From Eubacterium sp. (GTDB taxonomy: Bacteria > Bacillota > Clostridia > Lachnospirales > Lachnospiraceae), in assembly GCA_022764265.1 (NCBI GenBank), contig JALERO010000062.1, positions 1-36,829 on the forward strand: a stretch of DNA of 36,829 nt. Direction: 5' to 3'. This document shows positions 9,926 through 18,135 of the stretch, piece by piece; the stretch's first letter is position 1; each line of letters opens with the position of its first letter. Below the pieces are notes generated by a model, which worked only from the letters and a program-made list of their open reading frames with translations, made no database searches and was not told the DNA's origin. The translations under genes and the position numbers were made by a program.

Positions 9926-10381
9926 TTACAAAGCTAATTCCGGAAAAAACTCTTCGATAATATCACAGGCATCCTCTACCATTCTCAGACATGGTCTTGA
10001 TTTGTAATATTGATCTGTTCGCTTGGATGGAGCGGCAGACTTTTCTGCCTGACGAAGACCCAACAGAGTCTGACAGGTAATAGATCCATTTTTTTCACGA
10101 AAACGGTCTGCCATGGAACGGACAACTTCGTAGTTATGCTGCTTTCCTTCTCTGTCGTTCCCGATAACAGAGCCGGTCTCCAATCCTGCGATGATAAACA
10201 TGCCGCTGACAGCACCGCAGGTTTTGCGCATGCGCCCGATTCCCGCTCCAAAAGAGGCGGAGAGCCGGAGAATGGTTTCCGGATCAATTCCGAAGGCATC
10301 TGCATAGGCAGCGGCAACCGATTGCGAACAATTGAATCCTTCCAGAAATAATTGTCTTGCTTTTTCTTTTCTTCCAGACAT
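9926..10381 (-). CDS. C_GCAxxG_C_C family protein
   Basis: MSGRKEKARQLFLEGFNCSQSVAAAYADAFG...GAGIGRMRKTCGAVSGMFIIAGLETG: characteristic Cys/GCAxxG-type motif. ATG 10381 with GGAGA SD. Confidence 0.87.
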   Translation of the reverse strand: MSGRKEKARQLFLEGFNCSQSVAAAYADAFGIDPETILRLSASFGAGIGRMRKTCGAVSGMFIIAGLETGSVIGNDREGKQHNYEVVRSMADRFREKNGSITCQTLLGLRQAEKSAAPSKRTDQYYKSRPCLRMVEDACDIIEEFFPELAL

Positions 10382-10400
10382 AAATTCTCCTTGTTGATAT

Positions 10401-11615
10401 CTAATTCCGTTCAAGATTGACGGTATAATTCTTGCCTAAATATTCTTTTGTTTTTAAATTTAATTTTGTTTCATTCAGTTTAAATGGAATGATCAGCTTC
10501 CCATCCGAACTTTTATCCAGCTTACGGAAGGTCTTAAAGAGAGCAGAGTCTGTATCTGCAGTCAGCTTACTTGCCTTTTTATCAAAATCAAACTGAATGG
10601 TCTGCTTTGCTTCGTCTATGGTTATCTGACCACGGATTGTATTGGCAGAATCCGAATCCGCCTCGCTGTCAGAAATGTACAGATACATGGAATCTGTGTC
10701 CGGTTCTGTAGCGAAATAACAATAGTGATTCACGGAATCAAAGCTCCAGTAAAAATGGGTATCGTTTATAGAATATGCAGTACTTCCCGAATTAAGTCCG
10801 TAGATTACGTTATTGTAAAATGTCATGGTCTGACCGTTGTAATCCATGATCAGGGATTCGTCGGAAGCTGTCAATTTCAGATCAATCTTGGATATACCCT
10901 CCGGTAACTCCTGGAGAAATGCCGGAAATTGTCTGTCCTTCTTTCTGCTGGTATAAAAAGAGAACGAATCTCCTTCGTTGGAGAGATAAATAAAGTTTGT
11001 AATGAAAGCACTTTTTCCGGAAACGGAATCGACGGAATACAGTTCAGCATATTTGTCATAGAGTGCCAGTTCATAAGTTGTCTCTTCAGTGGTTTCTCCG
11101 TTGTTGCTGTACCAGACATCATTTTCAGCAAGATCCAGCAGAGGACTGACGGTTGTCTCTGTATCGGTAGCTTCGGCGTCATTCCCTTCGCTTTTTTCGA
11201 AAACATAACTGATCTCATTCATGGTTAGAATCAGATGGTCAGAATCAGGGAGCAGGTAGGACAGTTCAGAACTTTCCTGAGTGGCCTCCCAGCCTTTCGG
11301 AAGAGCACCTGTTTCATTATCATCACTTTGAACGGTAATCTTCGAATCAGAATCAATGGTGAAGGTTCCGCTGCTGATGATGGAATTCTGCTCAATATCA
11401 GACAAAGAATAAGCTCCTTCGGAATCAATGATAAGATTCAGATAATCACCCCGGAACAGATCTGTTTTGCCCAGAGCATTGCCGCAACCATTCCAGGTTC
11501 CGGCTATAGAAGAAGAATCAGTATCTGATGGGGATAGTTTATTTTTTAAATTACAGCCGACTGTTAATAAAGCTATTAATAAGAAGCCTGTTAATAAAAT
11601 GGTATTTTTTTTCAT
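10401..11615 (-). CDS. Predicted lipoprotein of unknown function
   Basis: MKKNTILLTGFLLIALLTVGC lipobox; Ser/Asp-rich linker; AGGAGG SD. Confidence 0.82.
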   Translation of the reverse strand: MKKNTILLTGFLLIALLTVGCNLKNKLSPSDTDSSSIAGTWNGCGNALGKTDLFRGDYLNLIIDSEGAYSLSDIEQNSIISSGTFTIDSDSKITVQSDDNETGALPKGWEATQESSELSYLLPDSDHLILTMNEISYVFEKSEGNDAEATDTETTVSPLLDLAENDVWYSNNGETTEETTYELALYDKYAELYSVDSVSGKSAFITNFIYLSNEGDSFSFYTSRKKDRQFPAFLQELPEGISKIDLKLTASDESLIMDYNGQTMTFYNNVIYGLNSGSTAYSINDTHFYWSFDSVNHYCYFATEPDTDSMYLYISDSEADSDSANTIRGQITIDEAKQTIQFDFDKKASKLTADTDSALFKTFRKLDKSSDGKLIIPFKLNETKLNLKTKEYLGKNYTVNLERN

Positions 11616-11760
11616 AGATGTTCCTCCTTGTTGTCTTACGCCGATTATATCACAGTTTAGTAGATTTTATATTCTTTTATTATTAATTTTTCACAAATTT
11701 ATGATAAAATACAAATACAGAAAAGTAATTCAAAAATCTATGATAGATTCAGGAGGAAAA

Positions 11761-12729
11761 ATGATGAAAGGACAGAAGCTTTACAGATTTATGGTGTATT
11801 TTCTGATGGCGGTCTGCGTACTTGGATGCATCGGTGCATTTGTTTTTATGGCCAATTCTATTATTATTCCGGCATGTGCATTTATTCTGATTGTGCTGGG
11901 AGTGCAGATCGTGGTTCTCTGGTTTTTGTGGAAGGATGGCGATGCCTATCGCAGGAAGGTGCGAAAGGTAAAGGATAAGAATAAACTACTTTTATCCGTG
12001 GTTCCCGAATTGTTTACCGAAGAATATCCGGATGAAGATGAGATTACCATCGATGGTGATCCGGATGGCAATTTTGGTCTGGATAAGGGTAAAATGAATA
12101 AGCAGTTTTTCCTTGACCGGATTTTGCCGGAACATCTGGAGAAATACCAGCTGGCTTACCGCCAGGTGACTGCCGGGGCTTCCATTGCATCTGCAAATAT
12201 TCGGTGGAAAGATGTGGACGGCGAATATATCTGGTGTGAATATCATATGACCTCGGTTCGCACCGAAGAAAATAAAGTTCAGAAAATCATGGGCGTTCTT
12301 GTGAATACGGACCGAAAGCTGAAGGGTGAGCTGAAAAATCAGCAGATTTTTAAATGTATCAAACGAATCTATTCCAGAGTTATTTTCTGGGATCTGGATA
12401 CGGATCACTATGAATATCTTCAGAGAGATGATCTGGTATATTATAATTATAGTAAATCCGGTGATTTTTCAGAAATTAACAGAAAATATATTCAAAATTA
12501 TGTTCTGGAAGAAGACCGGGCAGGGTTGTCGAAGGTTCTCAGCGCGGATTATCTGAAAGATCATTTATCTGTTGATCATCCCAGTGTTTTAATAGAATAT
12601 CGAAAAAATAAAAAAGAAGAGGAATGGGAAGTGATGGAGGCTGTTCTTTTGTCTCTTGGCGATGAGAGACCGGCAGAGGTTCTGTTGACAGTCAGAGACA
12701 AAAAAGAGTCGGAAATTGTGGCATTTTGA
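11761..12729 (+). CDS. Membrane-anchored PAS-like domain protein without recognisable output domain
   Basis: SD AGGAGG then ATGATG at 11761/11764 (the ORF-track start at 11467 overlaps the opposite lipoprotein gene). Two TM helices, then WKDVDGEYIWCEYHMTSVRTEENKVQKIMGVLVNTDRKLKGE, resembling a PAS_3 C-terminal half. Confidence 0.65.
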   Translation: MMKGQKLYRFMVYFLMAVCVLGCIGAFVFMANSIIIPACAFILIVLGVQIVVLWFLWKDGDAYRRKVRKVKDKNKLLLSVVPELFTEEYPDEDEITIDGDPDGNFGLDKGKMNKQFFLDRILPEHLEKYQLAYRQVTAGASIASANIRWKDVDGEYIWCEYHMTSVRTEENKVQKIMGVLVNTDRKLKGELKNQQIFKCIKRIYSRVIFWDLDTDHYEYLQRDDLVYYNYSKSGDFSEINRKYIQNYVLEEDRAGLSKVLSADYLKDHLSVDHPSVLIEYRKNKKEEEWEVMEAVLLSLGDERPAEVLLTVRDKKESEIVAF

Positions 12730-12774
12730 TGTGAGATCTGCCGGATTGTCGGAAATTTACGGCAAAATGTCGGG

Positions 12775-12803
12775 TTGCGTTTGGGAATATCTTATTGTAT
12801 ACT
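12775..12803 (+). promoter_or_regulatory. Predicted promoter for the purine genes
   Basis: TTGCGT - 17 nt - TATACT upstream of the SD/ATG at 12854. Confidence 0.5.
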
Positions 12804-12853
12804 TTTTTGTAGAAATTATTAATTGTTGTTTTAAATTCAAAGGAGGACTCCCA

Positions 12854-13567
12854 ATGGAGATGATTTCAATTGAAAAAGAACTGAAAGAGAATTCTTATCC
12901 TGGAAGAGGAATAATTGTTGGTAGATCATCAGATGGAACCAAGGCAGTGACCGCTTATTTTATCATGGGCCGAAGCTCTAACAGCCGCAACCGTGTCTTT
13001 GTTGAGGATGGAGAAGGCATCCGTACACAGGCTTTCGATCCGTCCAAGTTAGAAGATCCTAGCTTGATCATTTATGCACCGGTTCGTGTTCTTGGTAACA
13101 AAACCATCGTGACAAACGGGGATCAGACTGATACCATTTATGAATGCATGGACAAACAGATGACCTTCGAGCAGGCTCTGAGAACCCGTGAGTTTGAGCC
13201 GGATGCTCCGAACTATACACCTCGTATTTCTGCAGTCCTTCATGTGGAGAGTGGTACATATAATTATGCGATGTCCATTTTAAAGAGCAATAATGGTAAT
13301 CCGGAGAGCTGTAATCGCTATACGTTTGCTTATAATAACTGTCCGGCCGGTGAGGGACATTTCATTTCCACATACATGCATGACGGCAATCCGCTTCCAA
13401 GCTTTGAGGGAGAGCCTAAGCTCCTCGCCATTCCTGATGATATGGATGCTTTTGCAAATATGCTCTGGGAGAGCCTGAATGAAGATAATAAAGTATCTTT
13501 ATTTGTTCGTTATATTGATATTGAAACAGGTGTATACAAAACAAGAATCATCAATAAGAATGCATAG
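12854..13567 (+). CDS. IMP cyclohydrolase (PurO-like)
   Basis: YPGRGIIVGRSSDGTKAVTAYFIMGRSSNSRNRVF... matches my memory of the PurO-like IMP cyclohydrolase family; it lies directly upstream of a stand-alone AICAR formyltransferase. AGGAGG SD before ATG 12854. Confidence 0.87.
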   Translation: MEMISIEKELKENSYPGRGIIVGRSSDGTKAVTAYFIMGRSSNSRNRVFVEDGEGIRTQAFDPSKLEDPSLIIYAPVRVLGNKTIVTNGDQTDTIYECMDKQMTFEQALRTREFEPDAPNYTPRISAVLHVESGTYNYAMSILKSNNGNPESCNRYTFAYNNCPAGEGHFISTYMHDGNPLPSFEGEPKLLAIPDDMDAFANMLWESLNEDNKVSLFVRYIDIETGVYKTRIINKNA

Positions 13568-13582
13568 GAGATAGAATATATT

Positions 13583-14758
13583 ATGAAAGAATTAGAATTA
13601 AAATATGGATGTAACCCGAATCAGAAGCCATCCCGTATTTATATGGAAGAGGGAGAACTTCCGATTCAGGTATTAAATGGAAAACCAGGCTATATCAACT
13701 TCTTAGATGCCTTTAACGGATGGCAGCTGGTCAGCGAGCTGAAAAAAGCCACAGGATTTCCTGCAGCAACTTCTTTTAAGCATGTATCTCCGGCAGGCGC
13801 AGCAGTTGGTCTGCCACTGTCTGATACGCTGGCTAAGATTTACTGGGTGGATGATCTGGGAGAATTATCACCGCTGGCCTGTGCTTATGCGAGAGCAAGA
13901 GGTGCAGACCGTATGTCTTCCTACGGCGACTTCATTTCCTTATCTGATGTCTGTGATGTTCCGACAGCAAACATGATCAAACGAGAGGTTTCCGACGGTG
14001 TGATCGCACCGGGATACGAACCGGAAGCTCTGGAGATTCTCAAGTCCAAAAAGAGAGGCAACTACAATATCATTCAGATCGATCCTGACTATGTTCCGGC
14101 TCCGATCGAGAGAAAACAGGTATTCGGAATTACCTTTGAACAGGGAAGAAATGAGCTGAACATCGATGATGCCTTCTTCTCCAACATCGTGACAGAGAAC
14201 AAAGAGATGACAGACCAGGCAAAGATTGATCTTGCCATCTCCATGATTACTTTAAAATATACTCAGTCCAACTCCGTATGTTATGTAAAAGACGGACAGG
14301 CAATTGGTATCGGTGCAGGACAGCAGTCCCGTATTCACTGTACCCGCCTCGCAGGACAGAAGGCAGACAATTGGTGGCTTCGTCAGTCCCCACAGGTAAT
14401 GGGACTTCAGTTTAAAGACGAGATTCGCCGCGCAGACCGTGACAATGCCATCGACATTTACATGGGCGATGAATACATGGATGTGCTGGCGGACGGTGCA
14501 TGGGAGAACATTTTCAAGGTAAAACCGGAAGTGTTTACCAGAGAAGCAAAGAGAGAATGGCTCGATAAGCTGACAGATGTAGCCCTTGGTTCCGATGCGT
14601 TCTTCCCATTTGGAGATAATATCGAGAGAGCTCACAAGAGCGGTGTAAAATATGTAGCACAGCCAGGTGGTTCCATCCGTGATGACAATGTCATCGATAC
14701 CTGTAACAAATATGACATGGTGATGGCATTTACAGGTCTTCGTCTGTTCCACCATTAA
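13583..14758 (+). CDS. Phosphoribosylaminoimidazolecarboxamide (AICAR) formyltransferase, stand-alone
   Basis: 391 aa; SFKHVSPAGAAVG catalytic KH motif, VGAGQQSRIHCTRLAG-like GIGAGQQSRIHCTRLAGQKAD, SDAFFPFGDNIERAHKSGVKYVAQPGGSIRDD. Corresponds to the PurH transformylase portion. Confidence 0.93.
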   Translation: MKELELKYGCNPNQKPSRIYMEEGELPIQVLNGKPGYINFLDAFNGWQLVSELKKATGFPAATSFKHVSPAGAAVGLPLSDTLAKIYWVDDLGELSPLACAYARARGADRMSSYGDFISLSDVCDVPTANMIKREVSDGVIAPGYEPEALEILKSKKRGNYNIIQIDPDYVPAPIERKQVFGITFEQGRNELNIDDAFFSNIVTENKEMTDQAKIDLAISMITLKYTQSNSVCYVKDGQAIGIGAGQQSRIHCTRLAGQKADNWWLRQSPQVMGLQFKDEIRRADRDNAIDIYMGDEYMDVLADGAWENIFKVKPEVFTREAKREWLDKLTDVALGSDAFFPFGDNIERAHKSGVKYVAQPGGSIRDDNVIDTCNKYDMVMAFTGLRLFHH

Positions 14759-14788
14759 GATCTGATACAAAAATATATGAAACATAGG

Positions 14789-14849
14789 AATCCGCTGGCA
14801 GAGATGAACATCCGGGAAGAATCCCGACTCCTCTGTCGGCGGATTTTTC
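14789..14849 (+). terminator. Terminator-like nested hairpin
   Basis: AATCCGCTGGCAGAG / CTCTGTCGGCGGATT (15 bp with two G-U pairs) enclosing CGGGA-agaa-TCCCG; followed by TTTTTCTC. Confidence 0.7.
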
Positions 14850-14875
14850 TCATATAAGGGGGATAATAAATTAAG

Positions 14876-15460
14876 ATGGAAAAAGAAAGAAACAGTCAAC
14901 CGATCCAATGTAAGACAGAGCAATATGAAGCCACCGTTTCGGTAGAGGAATACATGGAAAAGTGTGTGGATGTACCAACGTTTTTAGAATGTTGTAAAAA
15001 GTGCGGGAATTATGAGAAAATCTGGTCCTGTCCGTCCTATGATTTTAATCCGGAGGATTACTGGAGAAAATATCAGACCTTTCATATTGTAGGCATGAAA
15101 ATCTATGTGCCAGAGGATTTATTGAGTCAGACCTTTGAAGAAGAAGAGAGAAACGAATATATGAAATCAATCGTATTTCCGCATAAAAAAGAGCTGGATG
15201 ACCAGCTATGGGCTATGGAACAGCAGACTCACGGAAGCATTGCCTTAAGTGCCGGCTCCTGTCAGAACTGTCCGCCGGAGGGATGTACCCGCCCGGAAGG
15301 CAAGCAATGTCGCCATCCGGAACGAATGCGCTACTCCATTGAATCCCTCGGTGGAAATGTGGGACTGACCGTCACAAAATATCTGAAACAGGAACTTCTG
15401 TGGATGGAAGAAGGAAAGCTGCCGGAATACTTTATTCTGGTGGGAGGGTTACTTGTATAA
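14876..15460 (+). CDS. DUF2284 domain-containing Cys-rich protein (putative metal-binding)
   Basis: CKKCGNYEKIWSCPSYDFNPEDYW and GSCQNCPPEGCTRPEGKQCRHPERMRYSIESLGGNV match the DUF2284 Cys pattern. Confidence 0.85.
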   Translation: MEKERNSQPIQCKTEQYEATVSVEEYMEKCVDVPTFLECCKKCGNYEKIWSCPSYDFNPEDYWRKYQTFHIVGMKIYVPEDLLSQTFEEEERNEYMKSIVFPHKKELDDQLWAMEQQTHGSIALSAGSCQNCPPEGCTRPEGKQCRHPERMRYSIESLGGNVGLTVTKYLKQELLWMEEGKLPEYFILVGGLLV

Positions 15461-16747
15461 TTTTCCTATTTCACCAAAGAATCCCGGATAAGACACATCG
15501 ACACAATCACTGTCGAGAATTCTGGTTTCGCCACTGGCGTTGATTCCGGCAACGGAGAATGTCATGGCGATGCGGTGATCAAGAGAACATTCGATATCGG
15601 CACCGTGAAGGGCAGGTATCTGTTCTTTTCCGAAAGTGCTGTTGATAATAAAACCATCATCGGTCGGAATCACATCAGCTCCCATAGCCTGGAGGTTTCT
15701 GCTGACAATCTCAATACGGTCGGATTCCTTTACCCGAAGTTCGTGGGCATCCCGAATGATTGTCTCGCCTTTGGCAAAACATGCCATCAGAGCGATGACC
15801 GGAAGCTCATCGATAAGAGTTGGAATGATGTCACCTTGGATGACAGTTCCGATAAGCTGGGAAGAACGGACCAGAAGATCTGCCACAGGCTCTCCGCCTT
15901 CTTCTCGTTTATTTTCCAGTGTGATATCGGCGCCCATGGCCTGACACACATTCAGGATTCCGGCTCTGGTCGGGTTGATTCCCACATTTTGGATACGGAT
16001 TTCGGAATCTGGGGTAATTAAGCCGGCAACAATAAAGAATGCAGCAGAAGAAATATCTCCCGGAACTTCAATGTGCTGGGCGTGTAAGGTCTCTGGGGGT
16101 GAGATCGTACAGGTACATCCTTCTGAACGGATATCTGCACCAAAAGAGCGGAGCATGCGTTCTGTGTGATCTCTGGAAAGAGCAGGCTCCGTTACGCTGG
16201 TCTCTCCATCTGCATAGAGACCGGCGAGAAGTACACAGGATTTTACCTGAGCGGAGGCAACCGGAGAATTGTAATGGATTGCCTTTAACGGCTTGCCCTT
16301 GATGACCAGAGGCGCACAGCCATTTCCTTTACAACTCTCGATATCAGCACCCATCATGGAAAGGGGCGTCATGATTCGCTTCATCGGGCGGGTATTAAGG
16401 GAAGCATCCCCGCTCAGCACAGAGGAGAAAGTCTGTCCGGCGAGAATTCCGGAAATTAATCGGGTGGTGGTTCCACTGTTGCCCACATCCAGAATCGAAA
16501 TGGATTCTGACAATCCATGAAGTCCTTTGCCATGGACATAAATCGTATCATCTATTTCTTCAATGGAGATTCCCATTCGACGAAAACAGTCGATGGTTGA
16601 GAGACAATCAGCTCCTTTTAAAAAGCCGTGTACCGTTGTGGTCCCTTCCGCGAGGGCACCAAACATGATGGCACGATGACTGATGGATTTATCGCCGGGA
16701 ACGGTGAGGGTACCCCGCAACCCTGATTTTTTGGTCAATATTTTCAT
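15449..16747 (-). CDS. aroA: 3-phosphoshikimate 1-carboxyvinyltransferase (EPSP synthase)
   Basis: PGDKSISHRAIMFGALAEGTT, LDVGNSGTTTRLISGILAG, LRVKESDRIEIVSRNLQAMGADV, DHRIAMTFSVAG. Confidence 0.97.
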   Translation of the reverse strand: MKILTKKSGLRGTLTVPGDKSISHRAIMFGALAEGTTTVHGFLKGADCLSTIDCFRRMGISIEEIDDTIYVHGKGLHGLSESISILDVGNSGTTTRLISGILAGQTFSSVLSGDASLNTRPMKRIMTPLSMMGADIESCKGNGCAPLVIKGKPLKAIHYNSPVASAQVKSCVLLAGLYADGETSVTEPALSRDHTERMLRSFGADIRSEGCTCTISPPETLHAQHIEVPGDISSAAFFIVAGLITPDSEIRIQNVGINPTRAGILNVCQAMGADITLENKREEGGEPVADLLVRSSQLIGTVIQGDIIPTLIDELPVIALMACFAKGETIIRDAHELRVKESDRIEIVSRNLQAMGADVIPTDDGFIINSTFGKEQIPALHGADIECSLDHRIAMTFSVAGINASGETRILDSDCVDVSYPGFFGEIGKLYK

Positions 16748-16768
16748 AAATAAACATCCTTTTTATTA

Positions 16769-17872
16769 TTATCTTAAATGAACGGTATAATTTCGCTCCC
16801 GCAATACTTCGGCAGCCCTGGTGCAGGATTCTTCGTCATATAAAATGATTTCCAGAACACCTTCTTCGAATTCACGGTTGTGAACAATACCGATATTCTT
16901 GATACTGATATTGTTGAAGGCCAGCTGGGAGGCAGCGGTGGCGATAGTTCCCGGCTCATCCGGGATATCGATATATAATTTGTGAACCTTGGTGAAAAGT
17001 CCGACAGAGTGATCCGGAACCGAATCCCGGTATTCCCCGGCGGTCTTAAAATAATCATTCACAAAACTGCCGTTTTTCTCATCCAGCTCCTTGATAACTT
17101 GCTGAAGATCTGCTACCATATCTCTTAAAATCTGCTGAATATTATCAGAATTATTCAGGCAGATCTGTTCCCACATCACCGGGGAAGAGGAAGCGATTCG
17201 TGTTATATCTTTAAATCCTCCGGCAGCCAGCTGTTTGAGCATCCCGTTGTTGTGATCGGACTTCCGCACCAGATGAACCAGCTCTGCCGCAATAATATGA
17301 GGCACATGACTGATGGATGCAGTGATGTAGTCGTGCTCTTCCGGTTTCAGGGTGACTGCCAGTGCACCGAGTCCCTGCACAAATGAAGAAAATCTTGCGG
17401 TGAGATGGAACTGGGTATTATTGCTTGGAGTCAGAAAATAGTAGGCGTTTTCCAGAAGATGATCGTTGGAGTTGGCATAACCGGTTTTCTCCGAACCGAC
17501 CATCGGATGTCCTCCGATAAACTGAGGTTCCATGCCCAGCTCACGAACCGCCTGCTGCATCGGTCCCTTCACACTTCCCACATCTGTGATCAGACACTGA
17601 TCGGAAACCATATCCTTTAATTTTTTTAAATATTCTATATTAATCGATACGGGTGCACATAAAAAAATTATATCGCAAGTGGCAAACCGGGAATCAAATT
17701 CATCAAAAAACTGATTCAGAACCCCTTCCTTGCAGGCCAGTTTGCCGGACTCCGTATCAATATCAAAACCGTAAATCATGCTTTCCGGATGGACACGGCG
17801 AATCGTCCTGGCGATGGAGCCGCCGATCAGTCCGAGACCGATAAAGCCAACGGTAAAATGTTCTGTGTTCAT
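16769..17872 (-). CDS. tyrA: Prephenate dehydrogenase with C-terminal ACT domain
   Basis: VGFIGLGLIGGSIARTIRR, LCAPVSINIEYL, GGHPMVGSEKTGY; ACT-like tail KLYIDIPDEPGTIATAASQLAFNNISIKNIGIVHNRE. Confidence 0.94.
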   Translation of the reverse strand: MNTEHFTVGFIGLGLIGGSIARTIRRVHPESMIYGFDIDTESGKLACKEGVLNQFFDEFDSRFATCDIIFLCAPVSINIEYLKKLKDMVSDQCLITDVGSVKGPMQQAVRELGMEPQFIGGHPMVGSEKTGYANSNDHLLENAYYFLTPSNNTQFHLTARFSSFVQGLGALAVTLKPEEHDYITASISHVPHIIAAELVHLVRKSDHNNGMLKQLAAGGFKDITRIASSSPVMWEQICLNNSDNIQQILRDMVADLQQVIKELDEKNGSFVNDYFKTAGEYRDSVPDHSVGLFTKVHKLYIDIPDEPGTIATAASQLAFNNISIKNIGIVHNREFEEGVLEIILYDEESCTRAAEVLRERNYTVHLR

Positions 17873-18135
17873 GCTAAAACCTCCAATAAAGAACTGTTAT
17901 TCATTCTACATGGAAAATGATTTTATGTCAACACTTTTTAGTGTTAAAGTGTTTGGGGATTTTTTGCAACTTGCATATATTCTTTTGACAAAAACCCCTT
18001 GTCTTTTGTAAGGTTTTTTAGTAAAATAGTCATGTGATTGATTTCGAATTTGTAAAGTTTCATAACTCTATTGACAAATTTTACATAGAATTCGTTTCAA
18101 AAAGTATATTTATAACAACGCGGGAGGAACTGATT

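Noticed and set aside
14252-14923. 223-aa minus-strand ORF in the ORF track
   Set aside because: Fully antisense to the well-supported AICAR transformylase gene and the following terminator; no recognisable domain and no convincing SD.
15575-16021. 148-aa plus-strand ORF inside aroA
   Set aside because: Antisense shadow ORF of a highly conserved enzyme; no family motif.
17990-18035. AAAACCCCTT...AAGGTTTTTT terminator-like sequence upstream of the EF-G gene
   Set aside because: Stem is interrupted by an unpaired CC and there is no plus-strand gene upstream to terminate; could be leader attenuation but too weak to call.
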